Assembly: GCA_050949865.1 (NCBI GenBank)
Contig: JBMNGN010000002.1
Location: 253,686-317,685 of the forward strand
Length of the DNA stretch: 64,000 bases
Source: JBMNGN01 sp050949865
GTDB lineage: Bacteria > Bacillota > Syntrophomonadia > Syntrophomonadales > Syntrophomonadaceae
Direction: 5' to 3'
A model generated the notes under the pieces. That model was not told the DNA's origin. It saw only the letters and a list, made by a program, of their open reading frames with translations, and did not search any database. This document shows positions 45,984 to 54,526 of the stretch, in pieces (position 1 is the stretch's first letter; every line of letters starts with the position of its first letter). The position numbers and the translations under genes are program-made.

Positions 45984-47327
45984 TTACCGTTTGTGCAAAA
46001 GGCCCAAAACCAGATGCTTTGTTCTTGCATCTTTTAGGTGCTCTTTAGTTATATCCACATCCCGGTTATTTGATGAAAAGAATCGGCATAATTCATCCAG
46101 CGGGAAATCTTTAGTTTTATTCTGAACTAGTATATGGTGAATCGACTCTAATAGGCTATCTGTATCTGAACAAAACCAGTTTAATACCTGAGCCTTATAA
46201 TAATAGCTTTTTAAATATGCTATGTTGATCGGGTCAGGATACGAATATAAGTATAAGTATTCAAAAATCGGTATTAGTGAATCGTATGAACGGATGGCTT
46301 TTGCGGAGCTGAGCTTAAGGTCATTTATGATAAAATTTCTAAGATGTTTAAAAGCGGTTATAATCCGCTCGTTTGGAAGGTACTGCCATTTGGCTTGTAT
46401 TTTGGCCATAAAATCGGCCCCCAGATCTCTTTCGAACATAGCGTAAGTCAAAGAAGTTCCCTCTCCTATTGCCATCATGATACACTTCAGTACAAAGGTA
46501 GTACTGAACTCGAAACTGCCAAGGGCATTTAACATTTTAGCAATATCTTTAATATTTTGTTCAGCATCTTCCCAATGCTGGTTTATAGATGTAAAAATTA
46601 GATCAGCCGGCTCAAATGCAGTCCCTCCGCAATTAGCTCTAAAAAATATATTTAAAACTTTCTCATAAGGATAATGATTGTCAACTCCATCTAATTCCTT
46701 GTACCATATGTATTTCTCTTCCCTTATAATTGAAACCAGTTTACGGATATTATTGCTGAACAGGTTCTTTATTACTGCTATATCCTGTCCTTCCTGGCAG
46801 TTGTTAAAATGCTCAGCGAGCTGTTTATTTAGTTCACTGGTTATATCGGATAAGCTTCTATTGTCTGCAACAAGGTCTTTTAACCTAATATAGGGGAATT
46901 GCAGCTTGTCCTGGGATAATTTAAACTCATACCAAACCCCGTTTTCAACTTCCCTATTTCCCGATAAAAGGTTCATATAAACTTCTGAATCATAAATAAA
47001 ACCATCAAATACTGCAAATAGAGACTGTAAACGATGCTGTCCATCGATGACCAGCAATTTCTCTATTCCCCTTTGGGAGAATTTAATATCATAAAACCTG
47101 CTCAAATCTGGGACTTCTTCTATATTGTTCATGAATCTTCTAACATTAACATATTCCCTGGTTCTCCATAACAGTATGGTCTGAATGGGATAATTATTCA
47201 TCAGACTATCCAATAGTTTAAATATTTGGTCAATCTCCCAGGTAAATGGCCTTTGAATGTGTGGCAATAATAATGGATTGTTTTTTTGACAGATAAGACT
47301 TTTTAATGAGACAGGTTTGTAACTCAT
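45984..47327 (-). CDS. DUF262 domain protein (GmrS/ParB-like nuclease fold)
   Basis: 447 residues. The DUF262 signature reads IQRPFTWEIDQIFKLLDSLM, then IQTILLWRT and LLVIDGQHRLQSLFAVFDG. The DGQHR segment corresponds to the DGQQR nucleotide-binding and catalytic block. DUF262 occurs in GmrSD type IV restriction enzymes and other anti-phage proteins; the DUF1524 HNH half of GmrSD is not evident here. ATG 47327 follows AAGGAGTG at good spacing. It is a lone gene between the AddAB-like pair and gene remnants. The 200 bases beyond its stop (45781-45983) hold nothing I can identify. Confidence 0.82.
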   Translation of the reverse strand: MSYKPVSLKSLICQKNNPLLLPHIQRPFTWEIDQIFKLLDSLMNNYPIQTILLWRTREYVNVRRFMNNIEEVPDLSRFYDIKFSQRGIEKLLVIDGQHRLQSLFAVFDGFIYDSEVYMNLLSGNREVENGVWYEFKLSQDKLQFPYIRLKDLVADNRSLSDITSELNKQLAEHFNNCQEGQDIAVIKNLFSNNIRKLVSIIREEKYIWYKELDGVDNHYPYEKVLNIFFRANCGGTAFEPADLIFTSINQHWEDAEQNIKDIAKMLNALGSFEFSTTFVLKCIMMAIGEGTSLTYAMFERDLGADFMAKIQAKWQYLPNERIITAFKHLRNFIINDLKLSSAKAIRSYDSLIPIFEYLYLYSYPDPINIAYLKSYYYKAQVLNWFCSDTDSLLESIHHILVQNKTKDFPLDELCRFFSSNNRDVDITKEHLKDARTKHLVLGLLHKR

Positions 47328-47353
47328 AATGTACACTCCTTAAAAACTAATTT

Positions 47354-47380
47354 GTTTAAGATTTGATTATCTGCTTAAAC
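47354..47380. repeat. inverted repeat upstream of the DUF262 gene
   Basis: GTTTAAG (47354-47360) and CTTAAAC (47374-47380) flank 13 bases, about 30 bases upstream of the DUF262 start. It could be an operator or leader hairpin. The rest of 47381-47937 is AT-rich and shows no gene, tRNA or repeat that I can support. Confidence 0.3.
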
Positions 47381-47937
47381 TAATCTAAGAGTTACACTAT
47401 TAGTAAGCTTTATTGCGGTAAATCATTAGTATACCCGTTCTGTATAGGTTTACAGGATTCAACAAACAACTTTGCTACTCCACTTTTATAGGCCCTATTA
47501 TTTTAACTAGCCATGAAATTCGGGTACGTAAGTCCTACATTTGCGTTTTTAAGGAATCGATTTTCGCCTCGGTTGTTCTAGGCCGTCTTATTTCTTTTTA
47601 GTAGGCGATATTTCCCAAAAAATTTACAGTAAATGTTTTCCTCATAGTCCCTATATATTTTTATGAGACCAAAAATACTCAAAACCCTTCTCAAATAAGG
47701 CATTTACAATCCCCCTTGGTGTGAAATGTGCTTCATAATTTTAGCACTAGCGAAGACTAGGAAATAATATCGTGCCCTTTCTATATTTTGTATGCGATTA
47801 ATGTCTCATCATGCATTATACCATTAATGCCCAAAAATATCACATAAATTACAGACAAATGTCCCTAAAATAATAGGAAAAAATAGCTAAGCAATAAGGT
47901 TCAAAATTTTAACCATGTAGGACAAAAAGCTTAAGAC

Positions 47938-48282
47938 CTGTTTAGCAGAGGTGTTTTTGGGCACATTGAAAACTTATACTTGCTTTCTGGTGAGTTTGTA
48001 AAAATACACCCATTCCTTGATGGGAATGGCCGGATCTCAAGGTTGCTCTTGAGGCTTGAGCTTATGAAGAACAGGTATCCTCCAATTGTAATAAAGATAG
48101 AGGAGCAGGCAAGACACTATTATGTGCTTGATCTTGCACATGCAACCATGAATACACCATTCATAGAATTGGTATCAAAACTGGTGGCAGAGTCTGAAAA
48201 ACTATGGTTATCTGTAAGGTCAAAGATAAGAATAAGGTATCATATATCTAGCAAGGTTTTTGCAGTCGGTATGATAACATGA
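47938..48282 (+). pseudogene. Fic family protein remnant (N-terminus lost)
   Basis: The frame reads FGHIENLYLLSGEFVKIHPF and then LDGNGRISRLLLRLELMK. This contains the full Fic active-site motif HPFxxGNGRxxR (HPFLDGNGRISR), followed by the usual helical tail. Fic proteins transfer AMP or similar groups to target proteins. About 200 residues that should precede the motif are absent, and the only in-frame starts (TTG 47980) are just before the motif without a ribosome site. I therefore treat it as a decayed gene. It lies next to a transposase relic. Confidence 0.7.
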
Positions 48283-48411
48283 ACAATTAGCGGTATTAGA
48301 AGGTTAATTACATTAGGATTGTCTCTGGAAAACTGGTATAAATATATCAAGTGGGAGGTGAGGATTTCTGCAACAACCCCATTAAAGAATACCGAAATTG
48401 GCAGTATTGTT

Positions 48412-48522
48412 AACATGCTTACTAGTAACAGCTTAAGAATATGGCTATATCTACAGCAGGTTACGAAAAATTATTGGGACAATGCACCGGTGGAATCATT
48501 CTGGGGCAAATGAAACAAGGAT
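48412..48522 (+). pseudogene. IS3-type transposase (OrfB) C-terminal relic
   Basis: The frame contains LTSNSLRIWL and NYWDNAPVESFWGK. These resemble the YTS..F and (C/Y)xDNAxxESF(W/F)xxxK blocks near the end of IS3-family integrase-type transposases. A stop interrupts directly after WGK, and the segment between the blocks fits better in another frame, so it is broken. No terminal inverted repeats are visible. Confidence 0.55.
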
Positions 48523-48552
48523 AATTGAAGGGATAGGAGTTCAAAACAAAGG

Positions 48553-49683
48553 ATGAAGCCAAGGCTAAAGTATTCAAATATTCAGAAGGATTCTAGCTGG
48601 GCCAAAAGGCGTTTCTTACTTATCTTAATACTGTTAATTGGCTGTTTTTTCTTGGTTGGTTGTGCAGCCGGAATTGGTGAAAACGACCAAGATAACGTTG
48701 TTGGCCAGGTCTATGATCGAGGGCAACTGACCGTCAGCTTCATAGATGTGGGGCAGGGGGATTCCATACTTATCCAAACTCCTTTAGGGCAAAGCATGTT
48801 AATCGATGGGGGAGAAAGAGACCAGGGTAGAAAGGTTATAGATTACCTGAGAAAACAGGGCGTAAATAAAATTGATATTATGGTAGGCACTCATCCCCAT
48901 TCGGACCATATCGGAGGGCTTATTAAGGTGCTGGAAGAGTTTACCGTTGATAAGGTCTATCTGCCCAGGGTAACTCACACATCATCAACATTTGAAGATT
49001 TGCTGACAGCGATAAAAAACCAAGAACTTAAGGTAAATACCGCTAAAGCAGGAATATCTATTCCCCTTGAGGGTGTGGATAGCTTTTTTATTGCCCCGGT
49101 AAGGGATACCTATGAAGGTCTAAACAATTACAGTGCAGTAGTTAAAATGGTTTACGGAAATAATTCTTTTATCTTTACCGGTGACGCGGAGGAAGAATCC
49201 GAACAGGATATGCTTGCTTCCTACCAGAAGGATTTAAAAGCCGAGGTATTAAAGATCGGGCACCATGGCAGCTCTACCAGTACCAGTGATGGTTTTATAG
49301 ATGCAGTGTCACCCCAATATGCGGTTATTACCTGCGGAACTGATAATGAATACAGCCATCCCCATAAAGAGACCATAGAGAAATTGAAAAGAGCAGGAGT
49401 AAAAATATACCGGACCGATGAAAACGGGAATATAGCATTCAGCTCAGACGGTAATTCGCTGAAAATAGAAACCTTTTGCCCGGCTGAAGATGGGGCACCA
49501 AATGCTGATTTAAATAATCAAAATAGTGGCGAAGATACCTACTATATTGGTAATGGCAAATCGAAAAAGTTTCACCGGCTGGAGTGTGAAAACTTGCCGG
49601 CCGAGCATAACCAGGTAAAACTTAAAAGCCGAGCAGAAGCGGTTGAGGCAGGATTTAGCCCATGCGGCATCTGCCAACCATAA
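48553..49683 (+). CDS. ComEC-like metallo-beta-lactamase-fold lipoprotein
   Basis: 376 residues. The N-terminal signal ends in LVGCAAG, a lipobox, so it is a lipid-anchored external protein. The metallo-beta-lactamase fold is clear: SFIDVGQGDSILIQTP, the metal motif GTHPHSDHIGG (HxHxDH), FTGDAEEESE and IGHHGSSTSTS. It matches the hydrolase part of ComEC/Rec2 without the channel. The last about 50 residues (YYIGNGKSKKFHRLECENLP, then GFSPCGICQP) resemble an Ada-like zinc-binding module, suggesting DNA contact. The DUF3006 gene follows after 12 bases. The ATG start has GGATAGGAG upstream. Confidence 0.9.
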   Translation: MKPRLKYSNIQKDSSWAKRRFLLILILLIGCFFLVGCAAGIGENDQDNVVGQVYDRGQLTVSFIDVGQGDSILIQTPLGQSMLIDGGERDQGRKVIDYLRKQGVNKIDIMVGTHPHSDHIGGLIKVLEEFTVDKVYLPRVTHTSSTFEDLLTAIKNQELKVNTAKAGISIPLEGVDSFFIAPVRDTYEGLNNYSAVVKMVYGNNSFIFTGDAEEESEQDMLASYQKDLKAEVLKIGHHGSSTSTSDGFIDAVSPQYAVITCGTDNEYSHPHKETIEKLKRAGVKIYRTDENGNIAFSSDGNSLKIETFCPAEDGAPNADLNNQNSGEDTYYIGNGKSKKFHRLECENLPAEHNQVKLKSRAEAVEAGFSPCGICQP

Positions 49684-49695
49684 GGGGGACTTGAC

Positions 49696-49908
49696 TTGAA
49701 GGTTGTAATTGATCGCCTGGAAGGCGAATACGCGGTCTTGGATATCCAGGGAAAGATAGAAAATATTAAAAAGAACCAACTCCCTCCCGATGCCAGGGAA
49801 GGTGATATTCTGGTGAAAAAGGACGGACAGTGGATTATCGACCGGAAAAGCAGGGAAAAGACAAAACAAGCAATAGACCATTTAGCAGGTGAATTGTGGA
49901 AGGATTAA
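49696..49908 (+). CDS. DUF3006 domain protein
   Basis: 70 residues matching DUF3006 (VVIDRLEGEYAVLDIQGK, LPPDAREGDILV). These small proteins almost always sit directly after a ComEC-like beta-lactamase gene, as here. Function unknown. The TTG start follows AAGGGGGAC. The interval 49909-50151 after it shows no gene or clear signal. Confidence 0.88.
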   Translation: MKVVIDRLEGEYAVLDIQGKIENIKKNQLPPDAREGDILVKKDGQWIIDRKSREKTKQAIDHLAGELWKD

Positions 49909-50151
49909 AATTGGAAGAGCAAGGGAAGAACAACTATCATTGTAGTGGAACATAATCACCAAACCAAGCAACGTTCATTTTCTACCTCTATAACCAGCCT
50001 AAGGTTTGGAAAAAGGCGGAAAAGGATACAGCATTATAATCAGCAGCCGCTGTTATAGCAATTTATCACCCAGAACTACCTAATATATAGTGACAAGATT
50101 AAAATAGGGCGGAAGGCAAATATCAACGCAGGTAGAGAGGGATTTCAGTTT

Positions 50152-51633
50152 ATGAAGCTCACAGAGGTGTTTTTAGGAAGCAGGCCATGGATAGGGCTGC
50201 TAATTCTGTCGCTGCTTTCATTTGTGTTTGTAGCTATGATTACGGGTAGTGTGTCGCCCAAACAGCAGGTGCGCCCGGGGGATCCGCTTAATGCTTTTCT
50301 GTCCCATATGAACCAACGCGTTCCTGCTCTGATGAAGCAATACCAGATTCCGGGCTGCAGCATAGCTCTGGTACAGGGTAATGAAAAAGTTTGGCTTCAA
50401 GCATACGGATACGCTGACCTGGAAAAAGGCAGGATTTTGACCTCGGATACCCCAATGCGGGTTCAGTCCATATCAAAATCAGTAACCGCATGGGGGGTTA
50501 TGAAGTTGGCGGAGCAGGGTGTGATTGACTTGGATGCCCCCGTATCACAATACCTGAAAAGCTGGAGCCTCCCAGAGATGGATTATCCCACGGAAGCAAT
50601 CACGGTTCGCCGCCTCTTAAGCCATACAGCGGGCTTGCCCCTAGGGGATGTGTTTACCATTTATTCTCCTGGAGCGGAAATGCCTTCGCTGGAAGAAAAG
50701 CTCACGCAGGAAGTTGTTCCAATGATGGAACCTGGTATTGCATTTTCTTATTCCAACACCGGCTACAACCTTCTGGAGCTTCTCATTGAGGAGGTTAGCG
50801 GAAGGGATTTTTCGGAATACATGCGAACGGAGATTTTTCTGCCTCTGGGCATGAAAGGAGCCTCCTTTAACTGGGAGAGTACCATGATGCCTGCTCCCCC
50901 TACAGGATACGATCTCACTGGTAAGCCTGTGCCGGTATACGTCTATCCGGAAAAAGCCTCGGGTGGCCTGTTTGCCGCGGCTGAAGATATAGCCAGGTTT
51001 GCAATGGCAGGCATGTGTGACAATTCCGTGTTGAGTACCGAAAGCATAGAACTTTTGTATACACCTGTAAGTGATAAAATCGGCATTTACGAGCTGGTAT
51101 TTGATGCATACGGTCTGGGGCACTATATAGAGATACTGCCTAACGGCATGTTGTCAGTTTCCCACGGAGGGCAAGGCAGCGGTATCATGACTCATTTCCA
51201 GGCAGTGCCGGAGACTGGGGATGGCATTGTGATCCTGACCAACAGTCAAAGGAGCTGGCCCTTCATTGCTTATTTGCTCAGTGATTGGGCGCAGTGGAGA
51301 GGCTTTCCCTCTGTTGGAATGGGGAAAATCATATGGGGTCGCTGCGCTCTGAGTGCAATAATAGGAATGCTAATGGCCGTGGGTTTTATGCTGTTTCTGC
51401 GAGTGCTTACGGCATTCTATAGGAGAAAGTCAAGACAAAAAAGGTTTGATTTTTATGGGAGACAAGGGATTCAAGCCTTGGTGGCACTTGCGATTATTGG
51501 CTTTCTGCTGTGGTGTGCTATGCAAAAGTATTTGTTTTTGACATCGGTATTTCCGATATTATCCTTCTGGATGGGGGCTGCTCTGCTTATGTTTGCTGTG
51601 ATGTTGTTCTTTCATGCCCTGTTGTCCGGATAA
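50152..51633 (+). CDS. serine hydrolase, class C beta-lactamase-like, membrane anchored
   Basis: 493 residues. An N-terminal membrane span (about 12-34) is followed by a class C beta-lactamase/DD-peptidase domain. The nucleophile set is SxxK in QSISKSVTAWG, YxN in YSNTGYNLLELL and HGG in VSHGGQGSG. Three more spans end the protein, starting near 400, 435 and 465. The active site faces outside. Substrates of this family are peptidoglycan peptides, D-amino-acid esters or lipids, so antibiotic resistance should not be assumed. The ATG start is used; the ribosome site (GAGAGGG) is somewhat distant. Confidence 0.88.
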   Translation: MKLTEVFLGSRPWIGLLILSLLSFVFVAMITGSVSPKQQVRPGDPLNAFLSHMNQRVPALMKQYQIPGCSIALVQGNEKVWLQAYGYADLEKGRILTSDTPMRVQSISKSVTAWGVMKLAEQGVIDLDAPVSQYLKSWSLPEMDYPTEAITVRRLLSHTAGLPLGDVFTIYSPGAEMPSLEEKLTQEVVPMMEPGIAFSYSNTGYNLLELLIEEVSGRDFSEYMRTEIFLPLGMKGASFNWESTMMPAPPTGYDLTGKPVPVYVYPEKASGGLFAAAEDIARFAMAGMCDNSVLSTESIELLYTPVSDKIGIYELVFDAYGLGHYIEILPNGMLSVSHGGQGSGIMTHFQAVPETGDGIVILTNSQRSWPFIAYLLSDWAQWRGFPSVGMGKIIWGRCALSAIIGMLMAVGFMLFLRVLTAFYRRKSRQKRFDFYGRQGIQALVALAIIGFLLWCAMQKYLFLTSVFPILSFWMGAALLMFAVMLFFHALLSG

Positions 51634-51647
51634 AAAGAACTTCCCAA

Positions 51648-51686
51648 CACCCATAATAAGCCTAGTACCATGGGTGAGTCTTTTAT
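51648..51686 (+). terminator. terminator between convergent genes
   Basis: CACCCAT (51648-51654) pairs with ATGGGTG (51670-51676), followed by AGTCTTTTAT. It lies 15 bases after the hydrolase stop and before the end of the converging membrane-protein gene. Confidence 0.5.
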
Positions 51687-51719
51687 GATTTAAATTCCTG
51701 AAAAGGTTCGGTGTAATAT

Positions 51720-52199
51720 TTAAAGTTTATCTTCTTCCTCATCCAATTCATCTGCTATGTTTTGCTGCTTTTTATTATTAAAATAATGAAGAAGTGAGAA
51801 CCCTAAGAACGCGGCCGCAGTCCCAGATAAAAACGTAATTACCAATGTGGTAAGCCAAAGGCTTGAAGCGGCTTGCTCTCCGTAGCGAGCATAATTGGCT
51901 ATTCCTGTAACTATACAGATGGTAAAACCACAAACCAGGCTATTAATTATAACCCATTTAAACCCTATGTTTTTCCGTCTGTACAAATCGTTTCCTGCGG
52001 TTATATTCCGGATTACAAGATAAAAGCAGGCTCCAAAAAAACAGATGAATTCAGCCGCATAGTGAGCAAAAGGAACATTTAATAAATACTGTTGTACCAA
52101 TATGGAAATCATCAAAGCCAATAGCAGCAGATTGCAGGTTTCACTGCCGATTTTGCGTTTTTGGGCTACAGTGCGCTCATCTTGGGTTATGTCTCTCAT
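51720..52199 (-). CDS. small membrane protein (DUF6773-like)
   Basis: 159 residues. A charged N-terminus (RDITQDERTVAQKRKIGSE) is followed by four hydrophobic spans and an acidic tail. The arrangement matches small membrane proteins, DUF6773-like as far as I remember, that are paired with XRE regulators in Clostridia. ATG 52199 follows GGGAGGAG and overlaps the regulator stop by four bases (ATGA), so they are co-translated. Function unknown. Confidence 0.75.
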   Translation of the reverse strand: MRDITQDERTVAQKRKIGSETCNLLLLALMISILVQQYLLNVPFAHYAAEFICFFGACFYLVIRNITAGNDLYRRKNIGFKWVIINSLVCGFTICIVTGIANYARYGEQAASSLWLTTLVITFLSGTAAAFLGFSLLHYFNNKKQQNIADELDEEEDKL

Positions 52200-52396
52200 A
52201 GTGTCTCCTCCCAAAATAATTCATCTAAAGTCTTGCCCAGTGCTTTGCATATGGCAATGCAAAGTTTTAATGACGGGTTATATTTTCCTGCTTCAATCAA
52301 CCCTATGGTTTGGCGGGTAACCCCCACCGCCTGGGCCAAATCTTCTTGTTTCATATTCCGTTCAATCCGGGCCACTTTCATCCTTATGTTTTTCAT
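52196..52396 (-). CDS. XRE family helix-turn-helix regulator
   Basis: 66 residues: MKNIRMKVARIERNMKQEDL, then AQAVGVTRQTIGLIEAGKYN and ALGKTLDELFWEE. This is the compact Cro/C1-type repressor class (YozG-like). ATG 52396 is fixed by GGAGGTTGCCT; an open frame extends to 52585 but that part has no sense and no ribosome site. It is translationally coupled to the membrane-protein gene and probably represses this two-gene unit. A 13-base palindrome lies 35 bases upstream. Confidence 0.9.
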   Translation of the reverse strand: MKNIRMKVARIERNMKQEDLAQAVGVTRQTIGLIEAGKYNPSLKLCIAICKALGKTLDELFWEETL

Positions 52397-52431
52397 AGGC
52401 AACCTCCATATTGCATATAATAACATATATA

Positions 52432-52444
52432 TTACATAATGTAA
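52432..52444. promoter_or_regulatory. palindrome TTACATAATGTAA, candidate XRE operator
   Basis: A perfect 13-base palindrome in a very AT-rich stretch (52405-52460) upstream of the XRE gene. Small XRE repressors usually bind such sites over their own promoter. The surrounding text also holds TATATAT-like boxes that could be the promoter. Confidence 0.45.
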
Positions 52445-52728
52445 AATATATATAACATATAAAGCTCCAGAAATTCTTTCGGAGAGAGTGTCGAGGGTCC
52501 GAGGGGACGGGGATGGCGACATCATTACCCTTCCCCTCCCCAAAAGCACACTGGGGAAATGAAAAACCTTATACTGACGAACCAAACGGTTGAATGCTTT
52601 TTAATAAAGTTTCGGTCTTACTTTTTCTAAAGAAATATATTAATCGATCAAAATCTAGAAGGTTTCCCATGAGAAATGGTGGAAAGAATAATGAAGAGCT
52701 TTAATAAAAAATAAAGGAGGAAAAACCA

Positions 52729-53223
52729 ATGAATAAAAACAAAACCCTCGATAACCTGATGGAGGCATTTGCTGGAGAATCGCAGGCTAACAGAAAGTAT
52801 TTAGCCTATGCTAAAAAAGCTGAAAAAGAAGGAAAGCTTAATGCTGCTAAATTGTTCAGGGTTGCAGCTGATGCTGAAACTATACATGCCTTGAAACAAT
52901 TTGAGATCGCAGGAAAAATCGGCTCAACGGCTGATAACCTGAAAGATGGTATTGCAGGCGAAACCTATGAATATAAGGAGATGTATCCCGAATTTGTAAA
53001 GGAAGCTGAAGCCGCAGGAAACAAAGCTGCTCTTATGGCTTTTACTTTTGCAATGAAAGCGGAAGAGGTTCACGCTAAGCTTTATAAGGAAGCGTTAGAG
53101 AACCTTGACCAGACAGAAGAAGTATTCTATTATCTCTGCCCAGTCTGTGGAAATATTGAAAAATTTGTTCCAGAAAAATGCAGCATCTGTGGTGTTCCGG
53201 GGGATAGGTTCATTAAATACTAA
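52729..53223 (+). CDS. rubrerythrin
   Basis: A 164-residue peroxide-reducing protein of anaerobes. The ferritin-like diiron domain has ligands in AFAGESQANRKYLAYAKKA, ADAETIHALKQF and AEEVHAKLYKEAL. The C-terminal rubredoxin-like domain has CPVCGN and CSICGV for a single iron. Electrons probably come from rubredoxins or from the flavin reductase-rubredoxin protein encoded next. The ATG start follows AAAGGAGGAAAAA. Confidence 0.96.
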   Translation: MNKNKTLDNLMEAFAGESQANRKYLAYAKKAEKEGKLNAAKLFRVAADAETIHALKQFEIAGKIGSTADNLKDGIAGETYEYKEMYPEFVKEAEAAGNKAALMAFTFAMKAEEVHAKLYKEALENLDQTEEVFYYLCPVCGNIEKFVPEKCSICGVPGDRFIKY

Positions 53224-53240
53224 ATTTTTGCTCCCCATAA

Positions 53241-53333
53241 GTCAAGCAGCGCTTTGACGAGGAAGGTATTAACATTCCCTATCCGCAAGTGGATATTTAT
53301 GTACTAGAACTAACAAAACTACGAATCTATTAA
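53241..53333 (+). pseudogene. MscS-type mechanosensitive channel, C-terminal relic
   Basis: A 30-codon stretch directly after a stop reads VKQRFDEEGINIPYPQVDIY and then VLELTKLRIY. It matches the FDEEGIxIPxPQ block near the C-terminus of MscS channels. Nothing else of the gene is present; rubrerythrin lies directly upstream. It is evidence of a past deletion or insertion here. Confidence 0.6.
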
Positions 53334-53334
53334 T

Positions 53335-53369
53335 AAGGCACTCTACCAAATAATCCCGTAGAGTGCCTT
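53335..53369. terminator. long hairpin after the MscS relic
   Basis: AAGGCACTCTAC (53335-53346) pairs perfectly with GTAGAGTGCCTT (53358-53369), twelve pairs with an 11-base loop. No T run follows on the plus strand. It probably served as the terminator of the lost channel gene and may still end rubrerythrin transcripts. The remaining 53370-53577 shows no gene. Confidence 0.5.
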
Positions 53370-53595
53370 GAATTCCTCGGAGAATTTGTCCTCGTAGCCC
53401 CTTTCAATCAATCGCCTTCCATAAATTAATTACAAACCACACTCCCTCTACTGCATTCTAATTTCCAAAAGTGCTTATTTGACATCTGCTACAATGCTGT
53501 TCTTTTTATTGGCCGTATAATATAATTGAAGGACACTTAGTGTTCATTTAGCAGGGATAATTGGGGTAATTAGATAAATGGAAAGGAGTATGAGA

Positions 53596-54294
53596 ATGAA
53601 TCCGAATTTATTTTACAAAATTAGCTACGGTTTATACGTCATTTGTTCGACTAAAGACGGAAAGATTAACGGGCAAATTGCGAATACCATGTTTCAGATT
53701 TCAGCTAATCCCGCTACGATAGCCATAGGTATTAATAAAAATAATCTTACGCACGAATACATAAGCGAGAGTAAGGTTTTCTCAGCATCTGTTTTACCCT
53801 CTTCAACGCCCCTTGACTTTATCGGCAATTTTGGCTTTAAATCCGGAAGAAATCATAATAAATTTGAGAATGTTTCCTTCAAAATTGGGGAGACTGGTGC
53901 TCCTATAGTTTTAGAAAATACCGTAGGCTATTTGGAGTGTCAAGTAATTAACAGTATTGATGTTGAAACCCATACCGTCTTTATTGGCAAAGTTATTAAC
54001 GCTGAAGCCCTAAGTGATGAAGAACCGCTGACCTATGCTCTTTATCAACAAAGAAAAAGGAATGTTGCTCCTTCACCAACCCCAGTAAGTAATACCTTGG
54101 GACAAACCAAGGAGGAAAAAACGGAAGATAATAAAATGCCAAATTATGAATGCTCAATATGCGGATATGTATATGATCCTGCAGTTGGAGATCCAGATTC
54201 AGGCATTGCTCCAGGTACGGCCTTTGAAGACATTCCGGAAGATTGGGTATGCCCCGTCTGCGGTATTGGCAAGGAGCAATTTCAACCAGTATAA
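53596..54294 (+). CDS. high-molecular-weight rubredoxin: flavin reductase fused to rubredoxin (Hrb-like)
   Basis: 232 residues. Residues 1-155 are a flavin reductase-like FMN domain (GLYVICSTKDGKINGQIANT, VYG-type loops, VGYLECQVINSIDVETHTVF). A short linker leads to a rubredoxin at about 180-232 with CSICGYVYDPAVGDP and CPVCGIG, the four cysteines that bind iron. In Moorella the Hrb protein passes electrons from NAD(P)H to the flavodiiron protein FprA to remove oxygen or nitric oxide. ATG 53596 is spaced well after AAAGGAG; the ATGs at 53578 and 53590 are not. Confidence 0.9.
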   Translation: MNPNLFYKISYGLYVICSTKDGKINGQIANTMFQISANPATIAIGINKNNLTHEYISESKVFSASVLPSSTPLDFIGNFGFKSGRNHNKFENVSFKIGETGAPIVLENTVGYLECQVINSIDVETHTVFIGKVINAEALSDEEPLTYALYQQRKRNVAPSPTPVSNTLGQTKEEKTEDNKMPNYECSICGYVYDPAVGDPDSGIAPGTAFEDIPEDWVCPVCGIGKEQFQPV

Positions 54295-54355
54295 AAGTAA
54301 AACCGTACTTATTGATACCGTTGGGACTGTTTGCTAAGGAATTGGTAACTAAATT

Positions 54356-54378
54356 AGATCAGGAGATTGATCTTTTTT
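54356..54378 (+). terminator. intrinsic terminator after the Hrb-like gene
   Basis: AGATCA (54356-54361) pairs with TGATCT (54368-54373), and the 3' arm runs into six T. It is short but of the right form and lies 60 bases after the stop codon. The interval 54379-54526 contains no gene that I can support. Confidence 0.55.
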
Positions 54379-54526
54379 GCAGTTTTTGTATTTGGAGTGT
54401 TATTTATTCCTTGCTGCGGATTTCTGTGGTTATTGATGACAGTTTTGGTACAAGTATTAAATTTTTTAAGTGGTTCAAGATTGGCCTCAACCAGGGGTAT
54501 CTATAACTTTTATTGGAGGTACTGAA

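Noticed and set aside
45848..46048. 66-residue plus-strand frame after the AddA-like gene
   Set aside because: It runs into the DUF262 gene on the other strand, has no ribosome site and shows no family resemblance.
49510..49881. 123-residue minus-strand frame across the ComEC-like and DUF3006 genes
   Set aside because: Shadow of two well-supported plus-strand genes.
53479..53521. TTGACA and TATAAT before the Hrb-like gene
   Set aside because: The boxes are about 31 bases apart, too far for one promoter, and no better -35 is near TATAAT.
54379..54526. Short hydrophobic frame between the Hrb-like and CDGSH-fusion genes
   Set aside because: It follows a terminator, has no start or ribosome site, and shows no family match; AT-rich DNA often gives such text.
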